Of a DNA stretch of 64,000 nt, positions 1-10,907 are shown in pieces. Source of the stretch: Notolepis coatsorum (lineage: Eukaryota; Chordata; Actinopteri; Aulopiformes; Paralepididae); contig OZ020589.1 in NCBI GenBank assembly GCA_963971535.1, forward strand, positions 90,270,683 through 90,334,682, in the 5' to 3' direction. Made by a program: the position numbers and the translations under genes. Under the pieces are notes generated by a model. That model searched no databases and was not told where the DNA came from. It saw nothing but the letters and a program-made list of their open reading frames with translations. Position 1 is the stretch's first letter; the number at the start of each line of letters is the position of its first letter.

Positions 1-89
1 AGGAACGGAGCGCGTGGCGGGGAATGCATTACTCAACATAGTACCTTAAAGGAACGGAGCGTGTGGCGGGGAGCGGACCAAACCTCACA
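1..89 (-). mobile_element. LTR-A family, terminal part of an LTR cut by the window edge
   Basis: The first 89 bases match, almost base for base, the end of the solo LTR at 14923-15812, including the repeated motif ggaacggagcgtgtggcggg and the terminal cctcaca. Read on the minus strand this is the 5' end of an LTR starting TGTGAGG, the same start seen in the copies at 7495-8407 and 42990-44891. The sequence right of base 89 is LINE coding sequence, so this LTR inserted into that LINE. The rest of the LTR and its other TSD copy lie outside the window. Confidence 0.8.
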
Positions 90-1105
90 GTCTCGGCTTC
101 TGTAATGGGAGAGAAAGATGACAGAGTGAAGGATGAGGTTCTCGATTCAGCATTTGGAATGGGTGGGAGTTGGGAGAAGGAGCTGCGGATGTTCTCCACT
201 TTTTCCTCAAAGAAGATCGCAAAGTCTTCGGCAGAGAAAGATGAGGGAGGGGGGGTGGGGGGGGAGTGAGGAGGGAGGACATGGTAGCATGCAGTTTGCG
301 AAGATTCTTGGCAGAGGCCTCGATCCTATGGTGAAAGAAAGAAGCTTTGGCATTAGTAATGGTTTTGGAGAATGTTAACAAGAGGTTGTGATATGTGTCG
401 ATGTCAGCAGTGAGGCGTGACTTTCTATACTTCCTTTCAGCTGCTCTCAGGACCTGTCTTTGTTCTCTCACTGGATCTGTCAGCCATGGACTGGGTGGGG
501 AACGGCGGGCAGGTTTCTCAACGAGGGGACAGAGCTTGTCGAAGGAGGTTGTAAGGGCTGAGAGGAGGGTGGAGGTTGCCATCTCTGTGGAGAGAGCAGA
601 GAAGGTGTCACTCAAAGGTAGAGCGGATAGTATGTCAGAGGAGAGGGTGGAGGGGGATAGACGGTTTGAGTTGGGGTGAAGACCTTTCGGTTAAGCATGA
701 GAGTTAGTGAGAAGGATATGAAGGAATGGTCAGATACATGTAGGGGAGTTACTGTGGTGTTAATGATGCTGGAGTTACGGGAAAATATGAGATCCAAGGA
801 GTTGCCTGCTTTGTCGGTGGGAGGCATGGCAGTGGGAGTCAGGTCAAACGATTGTAGGAGGGAGACTACTATGACTGACTGAGATGAGTCAGGCAGGTTG
901 AAGTCGCCCAATAGAAGGAGAGGGGTACCATCTTCCGGTAAGTAAGTAAGTAAGTAGCTTAGAAGCATGTCCAGCTCATCTGTGAAGTGATCGAGTGGAC
1001 CTGGAGGGCGGTAGAGTGTAACAATGGTGAGATTGAAAGGATTAGAGACAGATACTGCATGATATTCGAAAGAGGAGAGTGACAGTTCTGGGAGTGGTGT
1101 TAAGT
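90..1105 (-). pseudogene. L2-like LINE fragment: endonuclease domain and linker
   Basis: On the minus strand two overlapping reading frames (968-612 and 615-85) show the C-terminal half of an APE-type endonuclease. The motifs LLLGDFNLP and LHVSDHSFISFS are the GDFN and SDH catalytic signatures of non-LTR retrotransposons. They are followed by the basic linker that precedes the reverse transcriptase (VREQRQVLRAAERKYRKS). Weaker endonuclease coding continues up to about 1100. No RT domain is present: it is cut off by the LTR at 1-89. A single-base frame change separates the two frames near 612. The pattern fits the L2/CR1 group common in fish; the exact family is not determined. Confidence 0.75.
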
Positions 1106-1236
1106 TTGTAGCCCATGAAGGAGATGTCTATGAACGCCTAAACACAAAGACACCTGAAAAAGAAAATATACAGGAAGACAGACTATCAACCCTGAGGAGG
1201 AGACCCACAAAAGCACCTCCCCACCTGTCCTTACCA

Positions 1237-2136
1237 ATGATTCAAGTCGCAGGCCACGAAGGGCTGATTATGGTCCACCGCCTATGGACACAGGAGGACA
1301 TGATTAAGGCTTTGGAACATCTGCCTGAACCGAGAAATTCAGGCTTACGCTTCCAACAGGCTTTTACAGTTTTCTGCAGGGAGTTCTCCCCAACAGCGGC
1401 TGAACTCAGACGGCTGCTGATGACAAAGTTTGGCCCTGTTCACTACACAAGCGTCAAAGAGCTAATTAACAACAACGAGGCCAGTCAGAGGTCACCTGAC
1501 TGGAATGCAGGCGAAAACGACGTGTACAGAGGCCTAATAGAGAATTTGGGAAACAGAATCAGAGAAACATTTCCCCCAAGGATCGACATGGGAAACATTT
1601 CCAGCTGTAAACAAGACAGCACAGAGACAGTAGCAATATTTTACGCCAGACTACATCAGGTGTTCACAGATCACTCTGGCATTGAGGAGCCGGCGGGCCC
1701 AGGACCCAACATCTCCAGCTGGGAGAGCCATTTGACAAAATTTCTCATAGATGGCATGTTACCCAGTCCTATAGCGAGAAAAGTGCAGGAATCCTGCATC
1801 TGCATTGAAGAGGCGAGATTAACAGAAGTACTGAGACACGCAAAACATGCTGAGAAAAGACTAAACGAAGAAAAAGAGAAAAAGCTTGCCGCTGCAGCCT
1901 ATCAATCACACAAGGCCCAATTGACCTTATTTCAGAAGGTCGGCGAGCTGTCAAAGGGAAACCACAATGACGGAAAACGCCAGCCTTATGACAAAAACAA
2001 ATGCTTTAATTGCAGAAAAATGGGCCACTGGAGAAAAGACTGCAAAGCCCCACAAAATGCAGATATAACGGCCAAAGGTGGAACCGTGAGGAAGACCATC
2101 ACGAGACATTCGCCGATGACCAGGCGAGCTGACTGA
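1237..2136 (+). CDS. gag: ERV Gag polyprotein
   Basis: This 299-codon open frame encodes a retroviral Gag-like protein. Its middle part (about residues 40-230) is helical and charged, as expected for a capsid, with a basic coiled region around 190-215 (HAEKRLNEEKEKK). One CCHC zinc knuckle of the CX2CX4HX4C type is visible near residues 256-269 (CFNCRKMGHWRKDC), the nucleic-acid-binding signature of nucleocapsid. There is no obvious myristoylation signal at the first Met, so the true start may lie upstream in sequence lost with the 5' end. The stop is followed within 6 bases by the protease frame, which is in a different phase, so expression of pol would have needed frameshifting. It is otherwise intact. 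Confidence 0.8.
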   Translation: MIQVAGHEGLIMVHRLWTQEDMIKALEHLPEPRNSGLRFQQAFTVFCREFSPTAAELRRLLMTKFGPVHYTSVKELINNNEASQRSPDWNAGENDVYRGLIENLGNRIRETFPPRIDMGNISSCKQDSTETVAIFYARLHQVFTDHSGIEEPAGPGPNISSWESHLTKFLIDGMLPSPIARKVQESCICIEEARLTEVLRHAKHAEKRLNEEKEKKLAAAAYQSHKAQLTLFQKVGELSKGNHNDGKRQPYDKNKCFNCRKMGHWRKDCKAPQNADITAKGGTVRKTITRHSPMTRRAD

Positions 2137-2141
2137 CCGGA

Positions 2142-3338
2142 GTGGGGGATCCAAGCAACGGAGGGACGGACGCGAGACTGGGCCCCAGCGGAGACAGGGA
2201 AGTACAAACACACACGACACATGTAAACACTGCCACATGCAATAAAAAAGCACCGCCTACATGCTGCATTCTTTCTCCGGCTGGGGAGAAGCACACACAC
2301 ACACACACACACACAGACACAAACACATCACAACTGAATGAACATGCATTAATACCTACACTGATCACACACACAGACACAAACACATCACAACTGAATA
2401 AACATGCATTAACACCTACACTGATCACACACACAGACACAAACACATCACAACTGAATGAACATGCATTAACACCTGCACTGATTCATGATGCTATTCA
2501 AACATTGCAAAATCGTTTTGAACCTGACATACAACCCACATATTCTTTGTATAAAAATGAAGCACATCTCGACCTGCCTGAATTAACATTGCAAATAAAA
2601 GATCGGCCAATCAAGTTTGTTGTGGACAGTGGAGCTACGAGCAGCATACTCACTACAAAAGATTTTGCTAAACCCAAACTTAGTGGACGATGGACAGTAA
2701 ATATAGGCGCGTCAGGCGTCGTTCAGATGGAGTATTTTACTGTACCGATCTCCTGTACACTTCTCCCTGATGCTACAAGTGATGTTAAAATGACACTCAA
2801 ACATTCATTTTTGAGCTCTGAAACATGTCCTGTGAACTTGATCGGCCGTGATCTAATGATAGCAATGAATATCAGTCTGATTTCCACCTCAGATGGTATT
2901 AAAGTGGTGCTTGACGGACAGAACTCATACCACACCCTACTGAAATTACACACGACTGACCCAGTGACAGTTTATCAGTGGTGGTTGAAGCCTGACCATT
3001 CTGTTTCTTTGATGACAATGTTACATAAGAATGCACAATTTGACAGCGACGCGTGTCTTATGGAAGCAAATAGACTTCATGTCACTGCTCACATAAGCCA
3101 TGAACCCGACCTGACTTACGAAACAGACTTTTATGACTCTGCAGCAGAAGACATTAAATGTAGTGGCATTTTTTGGTCCCACTCCAGAGCGGTGGGGGAA
3201 GTTACTTTGACACCCACACAGCAGCGCCTGTATTCCGTAGCAGGAAGAGCAAAACCAATCTCCCTCGTTAGACACAGCACAGAAGCATGGCGAGACCTGG
3301 CTTCATATATGACCATGTGTACAAACATCTGTGATTGG
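2142..3338 (+). CDS. pro: ERV protease region, interrupted by a SINE
   Basis: This open frame carries the retroviral aspartic protease signature FVVDSGATSSI (Asp-Ser-Gly) encoded around 2617-2650, and a later region with INL-like hydrophobic strand motifs (CPVNLIGRDLM) typical of the second half of the fold. The first 115 codons are unusual: they include a threonine/histidine-rich stretch encoded by three 60-bp tandem repeats (about 2306-2485). After the protease the frame runs on into the protease-RT spacer until the SINE at 3339. The displayed frame continues to a stop at 3440 inside the SINE, which is not original. The coding resumes after the SINE at 3835. Confidence 0.75.
2306..2485 (+). 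repeat. Three in-frame 60-bp tandem repeats
   Basis: A 60-bp unit (start acacacacagacacaaaca, containing aacatgcattaa) occurs three times in direct succession with only a few substitutions. As 60 is divisible by three, each copy adds 20 residues without shifting the frame. It starts in a CA-rich tract, which may have seeded the duplication. Confidence 0.9.
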
Positions 3339-3818
3339 AGGGCGGCTACGTGGCGTAGTGGGCAAGGCGCTCGCCACGAAATCTGGAGACGCTGGGCTCG
3401 CCTGTTCGAGCCCAGTGCTCCACATTTGCTTTCAGTTTAGCTGGTCGTCCGTACTAATACACATTGGCCGTATTAGGGGGTGGGAAACTGATGGGTGGGG
3501 ATCGGGCGTTGTGGACAGCGACTCCTACAGGTCGGTTGGTGCGCCTGCGCAGTAGAATCAGGAAGTGTCGGGGCAGCGTGAGCCTCCCACGCGTTACTCC
3601 TCGCCACTGAGAGATCGAGCTGTGCAGGTGAAAAGATGCGACTGCTGTTACCTCAAGTACCGGAGGGGACTTGTGCTATGTATGACTTAGTCCACATTGC
3701 AGCCGGCTTGTGGGAGGCAAGAAACAGCGTTCGTGACAGGGGAGGGTTGAATTGGATGATACGAAATTGGGATGGGAGAAAATATAGAAAAAATGGGAGA
3801 AAAGTGGATAAAAAAAAA
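3339..3818 (+). mobile_element. tRNA-derived SINE, copy 1
   Basis: A 480-bp insertion flanked by a perfect 16-bp TSD (aaacatctgtgattgg at 3323-3338 and 3819-3834, the latter sharing bases with the A-tail). The head has RNA polymerase III promoter boxes: an A box (tggcgtagtgg) and a B box (gttcgagccc). A conserved middle region (gcagtagaatcaggaagt) follows, then an A-rich 3' tail. Related copies lie at 46681-46974 and, inverted, at 49344-49820. It interrupts the ERV between protease and RT. I cannot name the family from memory. Confidence 0.85.
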
Positions 3819-3834
3819 AAACATCTGTGATTGG

Positions 3835-4288
3835 CAACCTACAGCCATTGTATTCACCTGCGTCTTACACACACAAACTCACGTTTCCGCCGTTATCTAT
3901 TCCTACTGTGAAATGTTCACAGATGCCATTTGATGACACACCCCCACCCCGGAGCACATTTATTTCTCTGAATGCAGAAATACCACCCTACCTTAAAGAG
4001 GTGCCCGAACAATTATGGGCAACAGGAGCGTATGATGTGGGTTTAATAAAATATTTCCAACCTGTGGTCATCACACCAAAATCTGATTTCCGTCCTCACC
4101 GACCACAGTACCCACTCAAAAAGGAAGCCTTAGATCGTATACGCCCCGTTTTTGAATCATTACTGAAATCTGGAGTTATTGTGCAGTGTAATGATTCTCC
4201 GGTTCGCACGCCGATTTTTCCTGTTAAAAAGATAAGAGATGCGGGAAAACCAGTAGAGTGGCGTTTTGTACAAGACTGTAGGCGGTAA
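3835..4288 (+). pseudogene. pol: ERV reverse transcriptase, N-terminal segment
   Basis: After the SINE the pol frame resumes. It shows the protease-RT spacer and then the start of the RT fingers, with the motif QYPLKKEALDRIRPV and the block SPVRTPIFPVKK, which corresponds to the conserved NTPIFPVKK-type motif of gammaretroviral RTs. The frame ends at a stop at 4286-4288 just after WRFVQDCRR. The downstream segment continues in another phase, so a single-base change in this area broke the gene. Confidence 0.75.
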
Positions 4289-5835
4289 ACGAGGCAGTCC
4301 ATTCTCGTGCACCAGACGTTCCAAATCCCTACACCATATTATTGCAAATCCCGGCCGGGTCGAAGTGGTTTTCAGTAGTGGATCTGTCTAACGCCTTTTT
4401 CTCAATCCCTGTACACCCAGACAGTCAGTACTGGTTTGCCTTTAATTTTGACGGCAGGCCTTACACTTTCACCCGCCTCTGCCAGGGCTTTCATTCGTCC
4501 CCATCCATCTACGGTGCTGCTATTAGGGACAGTCTGGGACCCCTTGTTTTGGGCCCAGGCTCTGCCTTATTATTTTACGTAGATGACATCATGGTTTGTT
4601 CTGACACAAAAGAACAATGCACTGCAGACACCCTGAAACTACTGCACCACCTGGCGGCTGAAGGCCATAAGGCAAGCCTCTCAAAACTCCAATTTGTGTC
4701 ACAAGAGGTCACGTTTCTTGGTCACATAATCACACCAGAGGGCAAATCCTTGTCTCCAAAACGTGTAGCAGCTATTGTTGACCTCCCAAAACCCAAAACA
4801 AAGAAACAAATTATGAGTTTTTTGGGAATCTGTTCATATTGCAGGACATACATTCCAAATTATGCTGCTATTGAAATGCCTTTAAGCTCCCTCATACATG
4901 GGAAAGGCCTCACCGTTCAGGGCCGAGTCCAATGGACCCCTGAGGCAGAACAGTCTTTTGTAACACTGAAAAAGATGTTACAATGTGCACCGACGCTCGG
5001 GTTACCTAACCCAGATCAGCCGTTTACACAGGCAGTTGACGAAAAAAATTGGTGCATGACCTCTGTGCTCTTACAGCAGCATGGTGACAGGTTACGCCCT
5101 GTAAGTTTCTTCTCAACCAAACTAGATGCTGTAGCACGGGGACTGCCGCCATGCCTCCGTGCGGTCGCGGCAGCAGAACGCGCAATAACCGCTTCACAGG
5201 ATATTGTCGGTTACACAGAGCTGCTCCTCCTCGTCCCACACGCTGTGGCACACATCCTGAGTGAGCATAAGACCTCACACTTAACAGCTCAAAGATGGTT
5301 GAGATACCACACGACCCTATTAGACCTGCCAAATGTCACTGTTAAGAGATGTGGGCCCCTAAACCCGGCAACCCTGCTTCCTGGCCCCACAGACGGGGAA
5401 CCACACCATTGTGTACAGGAAATCAATATTCTGTGTACACCCAGACCTGATTTGTCATCTGTACCAATGTCTAACCCTGATCTTGTGTTGTATGTTGATG
5501 GCTGTGCCTCCAGAGACCCTGTCACTGGTCGTGCCAGGGCAGGGTTTGCGGTTGTCTCTGACCATGGTAATGTGATTTCTGGACCTCTACCTCATCATTA
5601 TTCTGCACAAGCCGCCGAGCTAATCGCCCTCACCCATGCATGCGTTGCAGCAAAAGGCAAAACAACAAATATTTTCACAGATAGTCGCTACTGTCATGGG
5701 GTCACGCACGATTTCGGGGCCCTATGGAAACACAGAGGTTTTCTTACTTCATCTGGCAAACACATTCAACACCATGACAAAATAAAAAAATCTGTTAGAG
5801 GCTATTCTGCTGCCCACCAAAATTGCCGTCTGTAA
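4289..5835 (+). pseudogene. pol: ERV reverse transcriptase and RNase H segment
   Basis: The long open part starts at 4342 (497 codons). It contains the RT palm motifs VVDLSNAFFSIP (first catalytic Asp) and FYVDDIMV (residues 78-85, the YVDD box), then thumb and connection regions. The RNase H domain starts near residue 383 with LYVDGCAS (first catalytic Asp) and has ELIALTHAC (catalytic Glu) and FTDSRY (Asp). The frame closes at 5835, a little before the end of RNase H. The next bases continue RNase H coding in another phase. Frame breaks on both sides make the gene nonfunctional as it stands. Confidence 0.85.
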
Positions 5836-6954
5836 ATGCGTTGCTCATAGCAACCAGACAGACAGCATTTCTAAAGGAAATGCTCGAGCAGATGCTGCAG
5901 CTAAAAGCGCCTCCACACTTCCGTTTGAAGATGGGGCCCCTTTAGCAAAAAGCACCGCTCCACTTCCTCTCAAAGAAGGGGCCTCTGTAACAGTGACTTT
6001 AATACAGACAGCGACTGAGTCACACACACACACCCCTGATGACAAGAAGGACCTACTTCACATTCAGAGCAGCGCCACACAGACAGAGAAGGACTCTTGG
6101 TCTAAGGCAGGCGCACACTGCACACAGGACATTTGGCTTGGTCCTAACTCTAAACCATGTCTTCCAAAAACACCTTTTCTCCCATATTGCAAGTTAAGTC
6201 ATGGCCGTGACCATGCATCGAAGGGAGCTATGCTAAGTGAGATCACTTCTCGGTGGTTCACCGAAGGTTTCTCTGTCGCAGCATGCGAATATTGCAGAAA
6301 CTGTGTCATATGTGCAAACCACAACATAGCATGCAGTGTTAAAACAACCCCAGCGGCTCACCAGAAACCCACACGACCATTTGAACATCTCATGATGGAC
6401 TTTATCGAGCTCTCCCCATCTGAAAACAAAAAATATTGTCTTGTAATTGTTGATATGTGGTCCAAATGGGTGGAGGCCTTCCCAGCCAAGCATGCCACCG
6501 CCGCCACAGTGGCCAAGGCACTGCTGACTGAAATATTTCCACGCTGGGGGTTGGTTTCCCGTTTATCAAGCGATAACGGCAGCCATTTTGTAAATCAGGC
6601 CCTGACCGAGGTTAGCAATTACCTGGGTTTTGATGTTAGGTACCACTGTGGCTATCATGCGGCCAGTGGTGGCGCTGTTGAGCGCGAAAACTCTAACCTG
6701 AAAAACAAACTGGCAAAGATTTGTGCAGAGACAGGGATGCCATGGACTAAGGTCCTGCCCCTGGCTCTTATGTATATGAGGATGAGGAAGAGAAATCGCA
6801 CAGGTCTGTCTCCCTATGAAACCCTTTTTGCCGCCCCCCCTTCCATGGGAGTAGGTCCTCCGAGCCCCCCCCCTTCCCTTCACAGGCTTGTGTGAGGATC
6901 AGCTGCTAACATACTGTATCAATCTTCAGATCTCTCTTCAACATAAGAACCCAG
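5836..6954 (+). pseudogene. pol: ERV RNase H end and integrase core
   Basis: The first 150 bases are the RNase H C-terminus in a shifted frame. The open frame 5993-6895 then shows the integrase zinc-binding HHCC domain (two His in SHGRDH, two Cys in CRNCVIC) and the catalytic core with Asp in MMDFIEL, Asp in SSDNGSHF and Glu in AVEREN, so the DDE triad is present. The frame ends at 6895 after a proline/serine-rich low-complexity tract (cccccc runs around 6832-6875), a likely site of slippage. The C-terminal domain follows in another phase. Confidence 0.85.
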
Positions 6955-7320
6955 GTGGAGGCGGCGCTACCCAACCCGGCCTCTTCCCCACTCCACCACA
7001 TCCAACCAGGGGATTTCGTGGTCATCAAAAACTTCCGCCAGAAGCAGTGGAACTCCGAGCGGTGGCTGGGATCCTTCCAGGTCCTACTCACAACACACAC
7101 CGCCGTGAAGGTGGCTGAGCGACCCTCTTGGGCCCACGTGAACCACTGCAGGAAGGTGCCACCGCCAGCGCCCCGCCAACCAGTGACCATCCCCACGGCT
7201 GCAGAGGCCGCTCCACACGCTGCAGAGGCCGATCCACAGCTTGCAGCAACCCCGCCAGTGCCCCCCCCAGGCCACGCCTACAACACACGCAGCAGGCCGA
7301 CACCCCGCCCCCCCGTCTAG
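6955..7320 (+). pseudogene. pol: ERV integrase C-terminal domain
   Basis: This 121-codon frame contains the SH3-like integrase C-terminal domain, with the features GDFVVIKNFR and WLGSFQVLLTTHTAVKV, and then WAHVNHCRKV. These correspond to the GD..LIK and PFQVLLTTPTAVKV blocks of gammaretroviral integrases. The tail is Pro/Ala rich and ends at 7320. It is in a different frame from the core upstream. Confidence 0.8.
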
Positions 7321-7494
7321 AGTGTCTGATCCTGTCCCAAAGAGAGCCCACAATCCCCCCCACCCCTCTCTATCTCACACTCACTCTCTCCCCCTCTCCC
7401 TCTAATAACGGACACTGTGACAAAGCCTGAACAATTTGCTCATTCTCTCACTCTCTTCCCCCGTCTCTCACCAGAAACGAACACTGTGACTCTC
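7321..7494 (+). other. Pol-env spacer with short direct repeats
   Basis: Pyrimidine-rich spacer. The motif cactgtgacaaagcctgaac occurs at about 7413 and again after the solo LTR at about 8438, and a shorter relative (aacactgtgac) occurs at 7480. This suggests a local tandem repeat of about 70 bp that was then split by the LTR insertion. Confidence 0.6.
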
Positions 7495-8407
7495 TGTTAC
7501 GGATGTGTTAGCAGAGGGCCCAGGCGCAAACAGATACAAGGGAGAGGTAGATATGGATTGTCAAAAGTGAGCACTGCTCCTTTAATCGTGAACACTTCGA
7601 GCCAGGGGTGAAGTGTAACAAAATAATCCAATTTAAACAGAGGGCAGCAACAAAGATAATTACAAAAATACATCCAAAGGCAGAAGCAAAAATACAAAAA
7701 CAAAGAATAGCTCAGCTGAAGAACTGGCAGAGGGCTAAATACGAATAACAAATAATAATCTCATAAAGAGAGCAAGTCCAAAAGGCACAAACAAAACACT
7801 GCAAGGCAGGCTAGGAAAAACATGAACAACTGACTACAAATTAAAACCCTAACAAACAAAATGAACACTCCACGAAAAACAACGAAGGGAGGAACAAACA
7901 AAATAAACACTAGGAACACTTACTACAAAAATACTGGAAGGAGTAACAGGATCACAGGAACAGAGGAACTAGACAGCAAACACTAGTAGGGAATCCAAAC
8001 AATGAACCGACAAAGAGAGAAGGGGCAAACGAGGGAGATATACACACACTGATTGACACAAGAGGGTAATTGGGAACGGGACACACCTGATGGGGAAAGC
8101 TGAACTAACACACAGGGGTAAGGAAAACAAAAGGCCAAACACACACTGGGGAATAAACTAGACTAGAATCAAAATTACAATTACAGAGAGAACACCATAC
8201 AAGGGACAAATAAAACAATTACAAAGGGAACGAGACTAAAGACAGAACACAGTTAAAACACACAGGAGACAATACAAACGCCAAGAGTACAAGAATGTCC
8301 AAAGGTGGGGGCTGGTGAAGAGTAGAGGAGAAAAGTCCTCGCAAGGGTGGGGGCTGTTGAGGAGAGGAGACAGGGAAAAAAGGTCCAGGGACAGGCGAAC
8401 CCTCACA
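7495..8407 (-). mobile_element. Solo LTR, LTR-A family, inside the ERV
   Basis: A 913-bp segment with LTR-type ends (plus-strand tgttac...cctcaca) and a perfect 5-bp TSD, ctctc, at 7490-7494 and 8408-8412. Read on the minus strand it begins TGTGAGGGTTCGCC and continues with the same pyrimidine-rich U3 start as the copy at 42990-44891. There is no internal coding sequence, so this is a solo LTR left by LTR-LTR recombination. It splits the ERV between pol and env. Confidence 0.8.
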
Positions 8408-9575
8408 CTCTCCCTCCCGTCTCTCTCTGAAAAACGTACACTGTGACAAAGCCTGAACAATTTGCTCGCCCTCTCTCTCTCTCCCCCTCTCTCTCTCTCC
8501 CACATCCCACTCTGCCCGGCGGCGGAGGTGAAGACAGCTAAGGCAGAATACGATTCCTAGACCGACACACACGACTGTCAATGTTACTCTGCTCCTTGTC
8601 TTTAACACTGATGATATCTCCTTTGATTTGGTGTTCCAGAAATGTTTTTTGACAGGTGGGCCTATAAAATGACACCGCACAATGAATGTACGTCTCTGAT
8701 CGTCATATTGATGTGTGCAGGAATCTCCATCTCATTTTCCATCTGTGTCATTCTAGCGGTGCGTATATTGTCCGTTATCATGAACTTCCCCTGTGCCCCA
8801 CGTGCTAATACACCCCTGGTTCCGCCCCCCACACCCCTTTAAACACACCCTTAAACAACAACTCCCGTTTGCTCGCGGCACTGAACTTGTCACCCAGCTC
8901 GCTCGCGGCACTGAGTTGGCCACGTATTGCAGACTCTACGCCCCCACCTCCTCCCCCCCTTCACCTCCTCCCCCCCTCCACCTCCTCATCCTGCCCCTCT
9001 CCCACAACACGTATGACGTGCCTCACAACAGATGCGCCTCTCATACCTCACACTGGCACTTGTTGTCCTCGTCATCACCCCCGCCCCTTTCGCCTCCAGC
9101 CATGCTGCTCCCCCCAAGCGTTACGTTCTGGTCCAGGGCACCACCTCAGCATTTAGATGTGGCCCTTTTACGACCTACAGTTCCAGCATGGTCCCCAGGT
9201 ATTTCTGAGATCCTTGCAGGACAGCGGATATCATAGTATCTACTGTCCTACCGTCGGCTAGCTCTTATTCCCTAATACCAGCATCAATCGGAAATTCCTT
9301 CCAGATCGTAATCCGCAACATATAGGCGAGCGACGGTGGAAAATACTGGTGTGCTATAGATAAGCCTGGCGCAACCGACATATATCAGGAACTCACACTC
9401 GTGGTTCGACCCGCACCGCACGCTACCTCCGTTGAGCCCCCGACAGTCGTCCACACTGTAACAGACGGTCCTAAGGATAAGAGTGACTGTTAAAATGCGA
9501 GGTCGCGTGTAAGACTTCCAGGACACACTAGAGACAATCGCTTTCGAGACTGATAACACTAATGAAAATCAGTGG
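8408..9575 (+). pseudogene. env: ERV env 5' part (leader and N-terminal surface region), broken
   Basis: No long frame is open here, but env-like pieces are readable. A 66-codon frame at 8642-8842 has a long hydrophobic segment. A 58-codon frame at 9032-9208 starts with a good signal peptide (Met-Arg followed by a Leu/Val-rich core ending at FASSHA). It is followed, in shifting frames to about 9490, by segments with immunoglobulin-fold signatures (LQDSGYHSIYC around 9210-9245; SDGGKYWCAI around 9330-9360). Stops and frameshifts interrupt all of them. Whether the Ig-like part belongs to env or was picked up from a host gene is not settled. Confidence 0.5.
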
Positions 9576-10907
9576 ATGAAATGGGCTACATATACCGCAG
9601 CTCAGCACACCAACGGTGCTGAATGCTATATTTGTGCTACTAGCAAACCCACTCTCATCACATCCCCTTATCCCCTCAACTCTACCTCATCCCTCAACGG
9701 TGTACGGTGTCTCCTGGAAGCTGACAAGCCTTTCCTAACTCTGCCCCACGGCATATGCTCCAAACTACTGCTGTTGCCCACCCCGGCTAAACCCGCTGCC
9801 CCACCCCCTGCTAAGTTTGCCCGTGGTGCCTATGAGTGCTTCTCTGCACATAGGCTTGGCCGTGGCCGCTCCAGAGGTCACTTCCCGTATTGCGCTTACA
9901 CTTGGCAAATGCACACTAATGATACCTCTACGCTACTTCCCGGCCTTGATGAGCCTCCCGCCTACACCCCCACTCTAACCTCGTTTAACTCTTCCAGCAG
10001 ACCTAGAGCTGACGTCTGGTGGGCTTGTGGCTCGCGTGTGAAATTGATCCAGGTCCTCCTCGCTAATTGGACTGGCACCTGTACCCCCGTTATGTTGGTG
10101 CTTCCTGTCGCTATTGGCACCATTTCTCCTGATAAGCCTGACATCAGCCGCATGCGTCGCTCTCTCGCCCCCAGGGGCTCCATGGATTCCCGCGTGTATA
10201 TTGACTCTATTGGGGTTCCGCGTGGTGTCCCTGATGAATTCAAAGCGCGCAACGAGGTTTGGGCAGGTATCGAGGCACTCTTCCCTATCATTACCGTATC
10301 AAAGAACGTAGCATGGCTTAACTACATATTTTTCAATCATCAAATCTTCTTAAATCACACTCTAGACGCCCAGGAAGGGCTGGCCGAACAACTGCACGCC
10401 ACCTCCACTATGGCTTTTCAGAATAGAATGGCCCTCGACATGCTGCTGGCCGAAAAGGGTGGCGTCTGCGTAATGTTCTCTGACAGTTGCTGCACGTACA
10501 TCCCAAATTCGACGGCTCCCGATGGCTCAGTGGCCAGGGCCTTAGAAGGCCTGCGCACCCTCAGGACAGAGATGTCCGTTAACTCTGGCGTTGACACTTC
10601 CCTGACCTCCTGGCTTGCGAACACGTTTGGTAGATATAAGGCTTTCGCCCTGGCTCTCATTACGGCTCTCGTCTCCCTAGTTGGCCTTGTCGCTCTGTGT
10701 GCCTGTTGTGTTGTTCCCTGCGTGCGCAGCATATTGTCACGCTCTATCGCACGTACTGTCACTACCACCCTTCTCCAACATCAGATATACGTTCACTCCA
10801 AGTATGCATCTGCTGATACGATCGTCGAGTTGATCAGCAACTCTGACTCTGATTATGAACAGGAGTTTGAGGTCATTCAACTGCGTAAAACTGGAGATGG
10901 AGAGTGA
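9576..10907 (+). CDS. env: ERV envelope, surface C-terminal part and transmembrane subunit
   Basis: This 443-codon frame encodes the end of SU and a full TM subunit of an ancient retroviral Env. Visible features are a basic furin-type cleavage region (RMRRS near residue 189), a heptad-rich stretch, the region FQNRMALDMLLAEKGGVC preceding a CX6CC motif (CVMFSDSCC), a membrane span near residues 354-385 (Ala/Leu/Val rich), and a cytoplasmic tail rich in Ser and Asp. The first Met at 9576 is internal to the original gene: upstream env sequence is in other frames. The CX6CC motif supports the class I assignment. The gene is old and lacks an intact N-terminus. Confidence 0.8.
   Translation: MKWATYTAAQHTNGAECYICATSKPTLITSPYPLNSTSSLNGVRCLLEADKPFLTLPHGICSKLLLLPTPAKPAAPPPAKFARGAYECFSAHRLGRGRSRGHFPYCAYTWQMHTNDTSTLLPGLDEPPAYTPTLTSFNSSSRPRADVWWACGSRVKLIQVLLANWTGTCTPVMLVLPVAIGTISPDKPDISRMRRSLAPRGSMDSRVYIDSIGVPRGVPDEFKARNEVWAGIEALFPIITVSKNVAWLNYIFFNHQIFLNHTLDAQEGLAEQLHATSTMAFQNRMALDMLLAEKGGVCVMFSDSCCTYIPNSTAPDGSVARALEGLRTLRTEMSVNSGVDTSLTSWLANTFGRYKAFALALITALVSLVGLVALCACCVVPCVRSILSRSIARTVTTTLLQHQIYVHSKYASADTIVELISNSDSDYEQEFEVIQLRKTGDGE

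Noticed and set aside
3331-3555. Protease C-terminal extension reading into 3340-3555
   Set aside because: This part lies in the inserted SINE, as shown by the TSD.
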